Notes: a model not told the origin generated them from the sequence alone. Numbered from the stretch's first letter, positions 33,563 through 43,151 are shown. The stretch is DNA of 64,000 nucleotides from Parafrankia irregularis (GCF_001536285.1 NZ_FAOZ01000007.1:13360-77359); one strand, 5' to 3'. Numbers and translations: made by a program.

Positions 33563-36406
33563 TCAGAAGTCGGCGAACCGAGGGGTGCTGACGGCGTCCC
33601 GGGCTGCGCGCAGATGGTCGGCGATGGCGCCGCGACCCACCCGGATCCCGGAGTTCGCGGGATAGCGCCGCAGTACGTCCAGCCGGGCGAGGCGTCGCGC
33701 GACGGCCCGCAGCACCTCGTGGCGGGCGTCGACCGGCGCTCCGCGCAGTTCGAGGGCCATCTGACGAGTGGTCTCCCAGCGTGGCGCGAACAGGTTCTCG
33801 GTGAGTACATAGCCCAGCACCGGAAGCGTGGTGGTGACAAGAGTGTTCCACCGGTCGATCACCGTCGCCCAGCCGCGGGCGGACTGCGCCCCGACCGCCG
33901 CGACGCGCTTCTCGCCCTGGGCGTACCGGCTGTAGACCTGGCTCGCACCGGAGACGAGGAAGACCGGATTGAGCAACGCGGCGACCCCGAGAGACACGGC
34001 GGCGCTGGTGTAGTCCGGTCGTGGCAGAGCCGCCGGGTCGAGGTCGAGCAGCCGCGACACCTGCGCGGCGAGCTGACCGGTCTCGGCTGCGGCACGTTGC
34101 GCGGGAGCGAGCGCGGCCCGCAGCCGACCCTCCTGCGCTTTCAGCCAGGCCGGCTCGCGGCCCCCGGTGAGTGGCTCCAGCAGCCGTGCGTCGCGATGCC
34201 GGACGAACGCCGGCAGCACCGAACCGACCTGGTCCAGGTGGCGCTGCAGCTCGACCAGCCCCTCGGCGAGGGTCGCGGCGGTGCGCGCACGCCCCTCGTC
34301 ATCGCCCGGCAACGGCACCTGGCCGCCCAGCCTGGCGCCGATCCCGTCGCCGAGCAACACCGCATGTAGCTCGTAGAACGGACCGAAGATCGTATAGAGG
34401 AAGTAATCTTCCTCAAGGCCCGCGGCGGCGCGCAGCATGTCCGCGATGTGCCGAGGGTCGGTGAGCGCGTTGCGGCCGGCGACGATGTCGGTGTGCACCG
34501 CCCGCACCAGCTCGAGCTGCCCCACGATCGTCGCGTCAGCGGCCTCGGCCGCCTTGGCCGTTCCGGTCGCCGCGGCTGCCGCCGCGGTCACCCGCAGTTC
34601 CGCCCGCGCCTGGGTGGATGTCCCCGCCACCTCCCGCAGGGCGGAGAACGGCAGGTACAGGTCCACTCCAGGCCCACGGACCCGCAACGCGTCCGTGGAA
34701 ACGGCGCAGGCCACCGGACGTCCATCGGCGAGCTCGGCCGGGTAGGGGCCGGTGGCCAATGTCCGCTCGGCCGCGGTCCGCACGCCTGGATGCTCCTGTA
34801 GGCGCCGGCCGAACGCCGCCGACTCACACTGCACCGTAACCGGACCGTGCTCCGGGTCGAACAGAACGAACCGCTCGGCGGAACCGGCGACCCGAAGCCG
34901 CGAGTCCGTCAGATCGAAACGTGCCACGACCTGGGAGCTGTGTACTTCCTGCAGTTCAAGGGTGGTGTCATGAAGGACGCAGTCCAGCCGGGCGACGTCG
35001 GCGCTGCCTGCCACCCCCCGCGCGGCGACGGCAGCGGACGTCCCGAACTGTGCCGGTCCTGTCCGCAGTGGCGTGGGGTGTTCTCCGGAGTGGTCCCTGC
35101 CGGCTTCGTCCGCGGCTGTCGCACCGTCGCCGCGCGCCGCGGCGACACCTACTGCCTCCGGCGATCCCGCCGGCCTCGCCGCGCCGGCCACCCGGTGGGA
35201 CCCGGTGGCTGTGGCCGTGGCTGCCGCGGTGAGGAAAGCGTGCAGCACCTGCGGGGTGACAAGGTGCAGGATCACGCCGGTGAGGAAACGTCCCTCCAGG
35301 ACGGCGCCGCCTCGCAGCCGTGCGGCCGTCGGCCCCATGGCGGTCAGCTCGATCCGGTTGCGGGGCCAGTCGACGAGCGTGCGCCCACGGGAACGCAGCT
35401 CCAGCCGCCCTCCTCGCACCACGACATACGCGGTCAGCTCCGGAAGTGCCGGAGCCACCGGCGGTAACGGTGGTACCGGAGGTACTGGCGGTACCGGAGG
35501 TGCGGGAGCGGCCGGCGGCGCCGGCGCCGCGGGGAACGGGAACGTCGACGAGTGCGGTCTGCCGGCGCCCCCGATCCCCGGCGCGGTAGCACCTGCTTCC
35601 ACGGGCCCGATCCCCGCCGCCGAGCCACTCTGCGCCGTCGGATCGACGCCCGGGATGGCTGCTTCCGCTCCAGCCCCGCCGACAGCTCCGGACTCGGCAG
35701 CCCCGGCCGCCGGGTCGTCCTCGAACAGCAGCGTCACCGACACCGCGCACGGGCTGACGAACGAGGTCGAGGCGGCGTCCGCGAGCAGGCGGCCCTGCAA
35801 GCTGGTCAGCACCGCCAGAGCGTCGGGTGGCAGCGGCGCCACTGTGGACGCGCTCAGTGTCCGGTCGCCGGGCAGTCGCGCGTTGACGAAAAGGCGGGTG
35901 CTGCTCTCAACGAGCTCGACGGACGCATCCGGGTCGACGGCAGGTTCCAGGGCGGAGAAGACCCCGGCGCCGAGCACGTTCGTCTCGTGGACGTAGACAG
36001 CTGGACGGTCGGTCAGCAGCAGCCGGCGACTGCCCATCATGGAGAATCCGCTGGACCCGTGTTCGCGGATCGGGAACCACGCGCTGTCGAACACGATCCG
36101 GCCCTGGACCGGTCCGGGTACGGGCGCCGGACCGCCAGGTTGCCGGCCGGCCAGCCGCGCCGCCCTCCCGGCGAGCGCCCCCAGTCCCGCCTGTCCCTGC
36201 CCCGGACCGTGCCCTGGCTGTGCCTGCCCGTGACCCGCCGGACCCGCCGGACCCCGAGCCATCAGCCCTGGATCGCTCGGCCCCGGACCCGCTGGCGCAG
36301 GCCCCGGACCCGCTGGCGCAGGCCCCGGGCCTGGCTGCGATTGTCTCGGCGGCTGTCCGTCTCCCGGCCCCTGACTCCGCCCTGCCGGGCCCTGGAATCC
36401 CTGCAT
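33563..36406 (-). CDS. Large uncharacterised protein with PH-like beta regions and C-terminal hydrophobic segment
   Basis: 947 aa. Residues 1-100 are Gln/Gly/Pro-rich with a 21-bp repeat (PAPAGPG units, 36281-36322). Three segments look like beta-rich PH-like modules: VFDSAWFPIREHGSSGF (about 105), LTAYVVVRGGRLELRSRG (about 325) and LDCVLHDTTLELQEVHSSQV (about 470). A Pro-rich hinge sits at about 290-320. The last 300 residues are mostly helical, with LGVAALLNPVFLVSG as a possible membrane contact. No catalytic motif seen. Between the HAD gene and the His-rich gene on the same strand, so likely part of a three-gene operon. Function not inferred. Confidence 0.7.
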   Translation of the reverse strand: MQGFQGPAGRSQGPGDGQPPRQSQPGPGPAPAGPGPAPAGPGPSDPGLMARGPAGPAGHGQAQPGHGPGQGQAGLGALAGRAARLAGRQPGGPAPVPGPVQGRIVFDSAWFPIREHGSSGFSMMGSRRLLLTDRPAVYVHETNVLGAGVFSALEPAVDPDASVELVESSTRLFVNARLPGDRTLSASTVAPLPPDALAVLTSLQGRLLADAASTSFVSPCAVSVTLLFEDDPAAGAAESGAVGGAGAEAAIPGVDPTAQSGSAAGIGPVEAGATAPGIGGAGRPHSSTFPFPAAPAPPAAPAPPVPPVPPVPPLPPVAPALPELTAYVVVRGGRLELRSRGRTLVDWPRNRIELTAMGPTAARLRGGAVLEGRFLTGVILHLVTPQVLHAFLTAAATATATGSHRVAGAARPAGSPEAVGVAAARGDGATAADEAGRDHSGEHPTPLRTGPAQFGTSAAVAARGVAGSADVARLDCVLHDTTLELQEVHSSQVVARFDLTDSRLRVAGSAERFVLFDPEHGPVTVQCESAAFGRRLQEHPGVRTAAERTLATGPYPAELADGRPVACAVSTDALRVRGPGVDLYLPFSALREVAGTSTQARAELRVTAAAAAATGTAKAAEAADATIVGQLELVRAVHTDIVAGRNALTDPRHIADMLRAAAGLEEDYFLYTIFGPFYELHAVLLGDGIGARLGGQVPLPGDDEGRARTAATLAEGLVELQRHLDQVGSVLPAFVRHRDARLLEPLTGGREPAWLKAQEGRLRAALAPAQRAAAETGQLAAQVSRLLDLDPAALPRPDYTSAAVSLGVAALLNPVFLVSGASQVYSRYAQGEKRVAAVGAQSARGWATVIDRWNTLVTTTLPVLGYVLTENLFAPRWETTRQMALELRGAPVDARHEVLRAVARRLARLDVLRRYPANSGIRVGRGAIADHLRAARDAVSTPRFADF

Positions 36407-36496
36407 CTCCCTGTTCCTCTCAGGACGCCTGCTGCCCGTGCTGCCCGTGCCGGCCGCGCGGACCGTGCTGCCTGTGCTGCCTGTGCCGGCCGGGGC

Positions 36497-37216
36497 TCAG
36501 ACCGGCAGACCGCGGGTCTGGGCACCGCCGAACATCGCCTGCCACAGGGCGTCGAGGTCGGTCAGATCGGCGAGGACGGCGTCCGCACCCGCGGCGGCGA
36601 GATCCTCGGCTGTGGTCTCACCGCTCGCCACCGCAACCGCCCGCACGCCGACGTCCAATGCTCCCCGCACGTCATGCGGGGTGTCACCGATGACAATGAC
36701 GCGGGCGGGCGCGAACGTCCGGCCGTAGGCGGCCTGCGTGCGCTCGAGCGCGCGGCGGACGAGATCCGCACGATCCAGGCCGTCGTCTCCGTAGCCTCCG
36801 ACGGAGAGGTCGAGGTGGTCGGTCAGCCCGAGGGCGCGTAGCTTCGAGCCGGTCACCGACCGCAGGTTGCCGGTCACCACCGACTGGATCACCCCCGCGA
36901 CCGCGAGGCTCCCGATGGCTGCCGCCGCACCGGGCATCTGCCGGCCGAACTCCCGCATCCGGTCCTCGATCGTGACGGCCGCCCGCCCCATCGCCTCGAA
37001 CAGCGCGCTGATGGTGTCGTCGTCGGTGGGAGCGTCGTTGGCCCGCAGCGTGTCCCGCACGATGGCCTGCTCGGTGCGGCCCGTCGTCACGGCCCGTTCC
37101 CGCAGCGGACGTCCGATCGTCTCGGTGAAGGCCGCCGCATGGATCTCCCGGCCCAGCGGCCGGATCGTCAGCAGGGTCGCGTCGATGTCCCACAGGACGA
37201 GGGCAGGCTCAGGCAC
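36497..37216 (-). CDS. HAD-superfamily hydrolase, phosphoglycolate-phosphatase-like
   Basis: 239 aa from GTG 37216. HAD motif I is LWDIDATLL (Asp nucleophile and acid, Ala where Gly is usual); motif II SVVTGNLRSVTGSKL; motif III Lys in this region; motif IV VIVIGDTPHDVRGAL. A helical cap (about 20-95) marks subclass I, as in Gph/beta-phosphoglucomutase. Probably a small-molecule phosphatase or mutase. First gene of the minus-strand operon with the 947-aa protein (90 bp gap). Its upstream region holds the 52-nt palindromic element. Confidence 0.87.
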   Translation of the reverse strand: MPEPALVLWDIDATLLTIRPLGREIHAAAFTETIGRPLRERAVTTGRTEQAIVRDTLRANDAPTDDDTISALFEAMGRAAVTIEDRMREFGRQMPGAAAAIGSLAVAGVIQSVVTGNLRSVTGSKLRALGLTDHLDLSVGGYGDDGLDRADLVRRALERTQAAYGRTFAPARVIVIGDTPHDVRGALDVGVRAVAVASGETTAEDLAAAGADAVLADLTDLDALWQAMFGGAQTRGLPV

Positions 37217-37860
37217 CGCGCCATGATTCCACGCCGCCGCGGACGGACACCGGCAAGCCTGGCAGCCGTCACCGTGCGCACCCGGGACCGGAACTGCCGC
37301 AGAATGCCGAGCCCGGGCTTCCGCTGCCTCCCTCTTCGCCGCCGCCCCTGAGTAAGAAACGAGGATTTCCGCTCCTGCGGAGACTGTAGTAGAACCCGAT
37401 CCTCGGACTTTGGCTGTTGTCAAGCAAGAGTTGAGGATTTTGGTCGTTCCGGCAACAAAAATCCGCAACTCTTGCGGATCGTCAAACGACTTTACGCCCC
37501 CATTCTCTCTATTGAGGTGAATTGTCGAGGGTGGCGCGTCGGTGCCGGATCCCTTGGGTCGGGCGGCGACTGGGCACGGGCCGCTTGGCCCAGCCGGGGA
37601 CCCCGGATCCCCGCCGCTTTTCACGATTTTGATACACGCTCTGATGGCGCGGGATCCCCGGTGGGTCGGCGTTCGGCTAATGGGCACCCGGCCACCAGGT
37701 CAGTATCGGTGGTCTCGGATCCACCACATCTCGGGATCCTGCGATGCGATCTCCGTCGGACAAAACCGTCAGGGATTGCTCGCCGGCACTGGCAGTGGCA
37801 GTGGCAGCACGAAGCTCGGCATCTCGCTGCCCGTTCCAGCCCCCGCGGCCCGGCCCGAAA
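37217..37860. other. Intergenic region with palindromic elements
   Basis: About 640 bp between a methyltransferase stop and the HAD start, both on the minus strand. It is distinctly less GC-rich than the genes at 37350-37520. It contains the 52-nt palindrome at 37424-37475 and a diverged copy at about 37354-37406 (arms CGAGGAT/ATCCTCG). No coding frame is supported. Confidence 0.6.
37424..37475. repeat. 52-nt palindromic element, copy 1
   Basis: Arms of about 23 nt beginning GCAAGAGTTG and ending in its complement, three mismatches, loop about ttccgg. The same 52-nt length and arm consensus (GCAAGA-TTGAGGATTTTGG) recurs at 56220-56271. Intergenic, AT-richer than the surroundings: REP/MITE-like or a shared operator. 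Confidence 0.8.
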
Positions 37861-38640
37861 TCATCGCCGCGGGTCCGGCTTTCGCCAGACGGAGACATGG
37901 GTGGGGCTGGCGGCGGTGAAGGGCTGACCGGACCAGCCGCCCCACCGTTCGGTGAGCTCCAGGCCGGCGAGACGGCCCATCAGGTCCAGCTCGCTCGGCC
38001 AGGCGTAGCGCAGCTCGATCGGATAGGTACGCATTCCCTCCGGGCCGAGAGCCAGATGCCGGGCCTGTACCCGCTGCTCGACCGGGTCGTGGATGGCGAG
38101 GGTGAGCCTGACCGCATCCTCGGCCAGGCTGTCGACGAGGACATCCTGGCCGCGGTGGTACCGCGTCTGGTCTGGGACGAACGCCTCCAGAACGAACAGT
38201 CCACCCGGGCGCAGCGCCCCGGCGACGTTGGCGAAACAGCGCAGCTGGGTCTCCTGGTCGCGGAGCATGAAAAAGGTGTTGAACACGACGTAAACGAGGC
38301 TGAAGGGGCCGCCCGGAGCGGTGACGTCGGCGAAGTCGCCGACGACGACCTCGAGATCCTTCCCGCCGGGTTTCTCCGCCAGCTGGGCGAGCATTCGTGG
38401 CGAGGCGTCGATTCCGACGACGGTTGTTCCCCGCGCGGCGAGCGGCAATGCCATCCGGCCCGTCCCGACACCCAGTTCCAACGTCGGCCCGTGCCCGGCC
38501 CTCGTACCCAGGAAGTCGACGGCCGCAGCACTTTCCGGCCTGCCACCGGGAAGGGAAAACCAGTCGTCATAGACACCGGCGATCTGCTCACCGTAAAGCG
38601 CCGCGCCGAGAACAGCGTCCTCGGAACCTGTGCTGACCAT
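37861..38640 (-). CDS. Class I SAM-dependent methyltransferase
   Basis: 259 aa from ATG 38640 (an upstream extension to 38664 is possible). SAM-binding motif I is TLELGVGTGRMALPLA (about 55), motif II VVGIDASPRML, motif III VVVGDFADV, then LVYVVFNTFFMLRDQETQLRCF, typical of UbiE/BioC-like small-molecule methyltransferases that begin YDDWF. Cytoplasmic. Acceptor unknown. The next gene rightward is a remnant of another methyltransferase on the opposite strand. Confidence 0.88.
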   Translation of the reverse strand: MVSTGSEDAVLGAALYGEQIAGVYDDWFSLPGGRPESAAAVDFLGTRAGHGPTLELGVGTGRMALPLAARGTTVVGIDASPRMLAQLAEKPGGKDLEVVVGDFADVTAPGGPFSLVYVVFNTFFMLRDQETQLRCFANVAGALRPGGLFVLEAFVPDQTRYHRGQDVLVDSLAEDAVRLTLAIHDPVEQRVQARHLALGPEGMRTYPIELRYAWPSELDLMGRLAGLELTERWGGWSGQPFTAASPTHVSVWRKPDPRR

Positions 38641-38748
38641 GTCGTGATTCTGGCGCCGAGGCACTGTTCACGCATCCCATTTTTCCGGTGACCAGTTACC
38701 GTCCGAACGGGTCTCGGGTGGGCCGGGCAGGAGAGTCATATCGGTATA

Positions 38749-39086
38749 TGCTGCTCGGTGGGAGTGCCCGTAATGCCGTCCTGGGCGGTGCCACGACAGT
38801 GAGCCCGGTGCCCGTGCCCGCCGACTGCGTGGATGGGTTCACCGAGGCCTTCCACAACAGGCCTGAGCGATTTCTCGACCCGTCCATGCGGGGCTGTCAG
38901 TCCGCCTGGGGCTTCGTCGACCCGGTGGCGGTCGACCGGGGGCTCGCGCGGCTACGGTCGGATCTGGAGTCCGGTGCCTGGGAGGACCGGTACGGCGAGC
39001 TGCGCCGGCAACCGACCTTCGTCGGCGCACTCCGGCTGATCACTGCCCTTCCCGCCGGCATCGCTCGGGTTGACCTGGGCGGATAG
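38749..39086 (+). pseudogene. C-terminal fragment of a class I methyltransferase
   Basis: The frame carries VPADCVDGFTEAFHNRPERFLDP, then FVDPVAVDRGLARLRSDLESGAWEDRYGELR, recognisable as the C-terminal end of a UbiE-like methyltransferase family. The SAM-binding N-terminal two thirds is missing: upstream sequence shows no motif I in any frame. The exact left edge is uncertain; homology-like sequence starts near 38808. Probably a deletion remnant, though a small expressed ORF from ATG 38749 cannot be excluded. Confidence 0.6.
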
Positions 39087-39113
39087 CGGGCGCTGGCGGA
39101 CGGCGGACCAGCT

Positions 39114-39881
39114 TCAGACGGCGGACCAGCCGTTGTCGACCGGCAGGATGACGCCGCTGATGTTGCTGGCGGCATCCGACGCCAGGAAGACAATGGCCGC
39201 TGCCTGTTCCTCCGCCGTGGAGCAGCGACCGGCATTGGCCGCGTACCCGCGCACCACGGTCGGGCCGACGGCCCCGGCGGACTGGTCGACAGTGATTCCG
39301 GTGGCTGTGCCGCCGGGCGCGATCGCGTTCGCGCGGATGCCCCGGTCCCGGTACATCACGGCGAGGGATCTGGTCAGCCCGGCTATGCCGTGCTTGGAGA
39401 CGGTGTAGGCGGTGCCGGCGGCGCTGCCCCGCAACGACGCCTCGGACGCGGTGTTGACGATCGATCCCTTCCCGGCCGCCAGCATGTGCGGCAGGGCGGC
39501 GCGGCAGAGCAGGAAAGGCGCGGTCAGGTTGACCCGGATGACCCGCTCCCACTCGGCGTCGGAGGTTTCGCCCGCGGCGGACATGCGGTCCATGATTCCG
39601 GCGTTGTTGACCAGGACGTCGAGGCCGCCGAACGCGGAAAGAGCGGTGGTGGTCACCTCGTCGACCACGGGCTGCTCGCTGAGATCGCCGACCACCGCGA
39701 CAGCGGTGCCGCCGGCCGCGTCGATTTCGGCGACGACCCCCTCGGCCGCCTTCTCGTCGATGTCCGACACGACGACCTTGGCGTGCTCGGCCGCGAAGAG
39801 AAGGGCCGCGGCCCGCCCGATCCCCGAGCCGGCGCCGGTCACGATGACGCTCCTGTCCCGAAGCCCGGTGCTGTTGCTCAT
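39114..39881 (-). CDS. Short-chain dehydrogenase/reductase
   Basis: 255 aa; ATG 39881 preceded by AAGGAGG at 6 bp. Classical SDR motifs: VIVTGAGSGIGRAAA (NAD(P) binding), VVVSDIDEKAAEG (Asp after beta-2 suggests NAD preference), VNNAGIMD, Ser in NTASEAS and YTVSK (Tyr and Lys), APGGTATGI, ILPVDNGWSAV at the C-terminus. Oxidises or reduces an alcohol/ketone in the cytoplasm; substrate unknown. A 16-bp tandem direct repeat sits 28-59 bp upstream of the start (39909-39940). Confidence 0.93.
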   Translation of the reverse strand: MSNSTGLRDRSVIVTGAGSGIGRAAALLFAAEHAKVVVSDIDEKAAEGVVAEIDAAGGTAVAVVGDLSEQPVVDEVTTTALSAFGGLDVLVNNAGIMDRMSAAGETSDAEWERVIRVNLTAPFLLCRAALPHMLAAGKGSIVNTASEASLRGSAAGTAYTVSKHGIAGLTRSLAVMYRDRGIRANAIAPGGTATGITVDQSAGAVGPTVVRGYAANAGRCSTAEEQAAAIVFLASDAASNISGVILPVDNGWSAV

Positions 39882-40451
39882 GCGAGTCCTCCTTGCCTTG
39901 CGGTCGTCTGCCGTGCCGGTCGTGTGCCGTGCCGGTTGTGCGGCTTCGCGGGTCCGGACACAGCGTGGTGGTCCGCCGACGCGCTGTCCTGCCACGGTGC
40001 ACCTGGCCGGGCAGGTGCATGTGCTCAACGCGCCGTGCCCGGCGCGGCTGCGGTCTCCAACTGGTCCGCCTGGTCCGCGTCCGCAGCGGTGTCCGCGTCG
40101 GTGTCGGTGGCGGTGTCGTCGCCGGAGCGCGGCCTGGCGTCCGCCGGGCTGGGACTCGTCGCGGCGGGATGGCGTTCGGTCCGGTCCTCCTCGGCGCGGG
40201 AGCGGCCCGGCGCTGACGCGAGCCGCCCGCGCAGCCAGTCCGGACGGCGAGCCCGCCCGCGTCACCTGATCAACACATCGATCGAACGTGCGTCCGCGGT
40301 CGGCCCGGGTCCGGATGCGCCGACCCGCTGATCCGTCCGGCGCTGTGAGCGTAGGCGAGAGTGACCGTCAGGTCACTGCCCGGCGCCACCACTGCACGGC
40401 GGGAGGTGACACATCCGGAATGCCGGCCGGCCGACATGGCAGGCTGGAATC
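39882..40451. other. Divergent intergenic region with direct and inverted repeats
   Basis: About 570 bp between an SDR gene (left) and a sensor-kinase gene (right), both facing outward. No coding frame is supported. It contains the 16-bp direct repeat at 39909-39940 and a perfect inverted repeat AGTGAC-N6-GTCACT at 40360-40377, 75 bp before the kinase start. Both are candidate operators. Confidence 0.5.
39909..39940. repeat. 16-bp tandem direct repeat upstream of SDR gene
   Basis: tgccgtgccggtcgtg followed directly by the same sequence with one change. Its position 28 bp before the SDR start, close to the RBS, suits a regulator site. Confidence 0.6.
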
Positions 40452-43151
40452 ATGAGAGCACGCTACGGGGGCGTGGCTGACGGCCGGCATCCACTCGGCC
40501 CGGAGGCCGTCGACCGGCGCGCCGAGTCGTCGGGCTGCCTGCCGGTGCCGCGCCGGCGGGTGCTGGGGCAAGGCCTCGCGGGCCGTTCGGGCGCCATCGG
40601 GCGCCGGGTGCCGGAGGATCGGCTGCCCGGAGATCGGGTGCCAGGTGATCAGCCGCTCGCGTCGTCGTCACGGGCGGGCCAGGCTCTCGAACGATCGGTG
40701 CTCTGGGCGCTCGCGGTCCTGCGGATGGCCACCTGCGCCATCACCCTGATCTACGTCGTGCTGTGGTGGGACTGGTATCGCGACAAACCGGTCGCGCTGG
40801 GATTCGTCGCGTTCACGGCCGCGTGGGGTGCCTTCCTCGTGGTCCGGATCTACCGCCACGGAGCCGGGGCGCGGCTCGTGCTCGGCACCGTCGCGCTGGC
40901 CGTGGTGGCGGCGGCGCTGAGCCCGCACTGCCTGCCGCCCGAGTCGGTCGGTGACACCGGGAGCTGGGTGACGCTCAGCGTGCTGCACGGTGGCCTCACC
41001 GCGGCGTGGGTGCTGCCGCGGCGTGGCTTCGCGGTCGCCGAGGCCGCGCTGCTGGCCGCCGTCGCGATCGGCGGTCACCAGGGCCGTCCACAGGTTTTCA
41101 CGGCGGTGGTGCTGACCCTGGTGGTGCCGGTCCTGTTCGCGTTGGCCACAAGGCGGCTGCGGGCCACCGCCCGCCGGGCCGACGACCGTCTCACCTCGGC
41201 GATGCTCGGGCATCGGGCCCGGGTGCTCGTGCTCACCCTGGACCGTGACCGCCGTGAGCGGCAGCGGGTCCTTCACGACACGGTCCTGAACACGCTGACC
41301 GGGCTGGCCTGGGGCGGCGGTGAGGACCTGGTGCTCGCGCGGCGGCGCTGCGCGGCGGGCGCGGACGCCATCCGGCAGCTGCTCGCCCATGACATCGGCC
41401 CGCCGGCGGTCGGGTTGGACGCCGCCCTGACCGCGGCGGTGACGCAGGCTCGTGAACGTGGTCTTGTCGTGCACCTTCAGGGGATCGCGCCCCTCACTGA
41501 CCCACCGGCCACGGTCGCAGCGGGCGGCACGACGATCGCCGCGGGCGGCACGGCGATCGTCGCTGGTGACACGGGGACCGCTGCGGGTGACACGGCGACC
41601 AGCACGGCGACCGGCGACCCGCCGGCCGCCGTGGTCGCCGCGCTGACGGGAGCCACCGGTGAGGCCCTGGCCAACGTGGAGCGGCACGCCGGCACCGGTG
41701 AGGCCTGGGTCCGGCTGGAGCGGGCATCGGGGCAGCTGACGGTCCGGGTCCATGATCACGGTGGCGGGTTCCAGCCCGGCCGGTCCGCCCCCGACCGCCT
41801 GGGCGTGTGCCAGTCGGTGCTCGCCCGGGTCCGTGACGCGGGTGGCCTGGCGTCGGTCGACTCGGCGCCCGGCCGCGGGACCGTCGTCACGATGCGCTGG
41901 CCGGAGATCGCCCGGCCCCCGACGGAGCGGGCATCCGCTGACCGTGCCGCCCGGGACCGGGCGGTCCGCGGCGGAGCGGACCGGGACCGGGCCGATCGCG
42001 GGATTCGCACCGGAGCGGAGCTGGCACGGGAGGAGACCGCGGAGGATCTTCGCCGCGACTATGCCGCCGGCCTGCGGGTCGCTGTCGCGGGGGCGGCCCT
42101 GACCTGGCAGATCCTCATGGTGGTGCCGCTGCTGGTCACCCTCGGCCGGGTCCGCTCGCCGTTGGCTGCGGTGGGGGTGTGGTGCGCGCTCGGTGCCGCG
42201 ACGGTCCTCCTCGCGGCTGTGGTGCGGCGTCGGCCGCTGTCGGCCGCGGATGCCGCGGGCGTGACCATACTGACCGTCGGCGCGGTGCTGACCAGCGTCA
42301 ACGTCGACAACGCCGATCTGCTGCGGATCACGAACTGGCCCGTCATCGTCGTCGCGCTGCTGCTGGCCTTCGTGACCGCGTCCCGCCCGCCCGTGCAGGC
42401 GGTCGCCGCCGCCGGGGTGGGCCTCGCCGCGATCGTGGTGACCGTGATCGTCCGTCAGGCGACGGATCCGCTGACCCTCTCGCGGCTGCTGGCACTGGTC
42501 TACGGAATCGTCGGGCTTCAGCTCCTCGTCGCGATCATCGGCTCGCTGTTGCGGCGGACGGCCGACACGACCGCGCGGGCCACCCGCGCCGAGGCCGAGA
42601 CGCACGCCGGGCAGGACTCCGACGCGATGATCCGCCGTGAGCGGGCCCGGTGGCTCGGGGCCATCCGCGACGACGTGCTGCCCATGCTCGACACCCTGGC
42701 CGCGGGCGACGCCGATCCGCGGGACCAGGGCTGGCGCTGGCTCTGCGCCCGGCAGGCGGCCGGCATCCGGCGCAAGCTCGCCCAGGAGGACCAGAGCGCG
42801 ACTCTTGCCTCCCTGGCCGCCGACATCGAGGCCGTCGTCGCCGCTGCCGAAGGCCGTGGGCTGACGGTCGAGGTCCAGATCGCCACCGAAGTGGGCCAGG
42901 TGGGCTTCCCCGTCCCGCTCGACCTGCGCGCGGGACTGGTCGACCTGCTCGACCGGACGCTCGCGATGCTGCCGGAGAGCAGGGCGCTGCTCACCATGTG
43001 GAGCGACGCCGGTGGTGGCAGCGTGTTCGTCTCCGCCGCCTGGCCCGGGGACCGGGCGCCACCCACCCTGACCGGCGCCGTGGCCGCCCTGGTCGACGTC
43101 GACGACGGACGTCTCACCGTGGAGCTGCGCTGGGAGAACCGGGAAGACTGA
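40452..43151 (+). CDS. Twin sensor histidine kinase-like membrane protein
   Basis: 899 aa. First half: cytoplasmic basic N-terminus, about five membrane segments (about 85-235), then HisKA_3-type DHp RERQRVLHDTVLNTL (His 275) and an HATPase_c region (GEALANVERHAG as N box; DHGGGF and GRGTVVTMRW as G boxes) with an inserted AAGGT/AGDT repeat at about 358-390. Second half (about 530-899) repeats the plan: five to six membrane segments, then RRERARWLGAIRDDVLPML, where Arg 739 replaces the His, and a weak ATPase-like end. So one active and one degenerate kinase unit in tandem. No response regulator is adjacent. Start ATG 40452 has only a weak RBS. Confidence 0.82.
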   Translation: MRARYGGVADGRHPLGPEAVDRRAESSGCLPVPRRRVLGQGLAGRSGAIGRRVPEDRLPGDRVPGDQPLASSSRAGQALERSVLWALAVLRMATCAITLIYVVLWWDWYRDKPVALGFVAFTAAWGAFLVVRIYRHGAGARLVLGTVALAVVAAALSPHCLPPESVGDTGSWVTLSVLHGGLTAAWVLPRRGFAVAEAALLAAVAIGGHQGRPQVFTAVVLTLVVPVLFALATRRLRATARRADDRLTSAMLGHRARVLVLTLDRDRRERQRVLHDTVLNTLTGLAWGGGEDLVLARRRCAAGADAIRQLLAHDIGPPAVGLDAALTAAVTQARERGLVVHLQGIAPLTDPPATVAAGGTTIAAGGTAIVAGDTGTAAGDTATSTATGDPPAAVVAALTGATGEALANVERHAGTGEAWVRLERASGQLTVRVHDHGGGFQPGRSAPDRLGVCQSVLARVRDAGGLASVDSAPGRGTVVTMRWPEIARPPTERASADRAARDRAVRGGADRDRADRGIRTGAELAREETAEDLRRDYAAGLRVAVAGAALTWQILMVVPLLVTLGRVRSPLAAVGVWCALGAATVLLAAVVRRRPLSAADAAGVTILTVGAVLTSVNVDNADLLRITNWPVIVVALLLAFVTASRPPVQAVAAAGVGLAAIVVTVIVRQATDPLTLSRLLALVYGIVGLQLLVAIIGSLLRRTADTTARATRAEAETHAGQDSDAMIRRERARWLGAIRDDVLPMLDTLAAGDADPRDQGWRWLCARQAAGIRRKLAQEDQSATLASLAADIEAVVAAAEGRGLTVEVQIATEVGQVGFPVPLDLRAGLVDLLDRTLAMLPESRALLTMWSDAGGGSVFVSAAWPGDRAPPTLTGAVAALVDVDDGRLTVELRWENRED

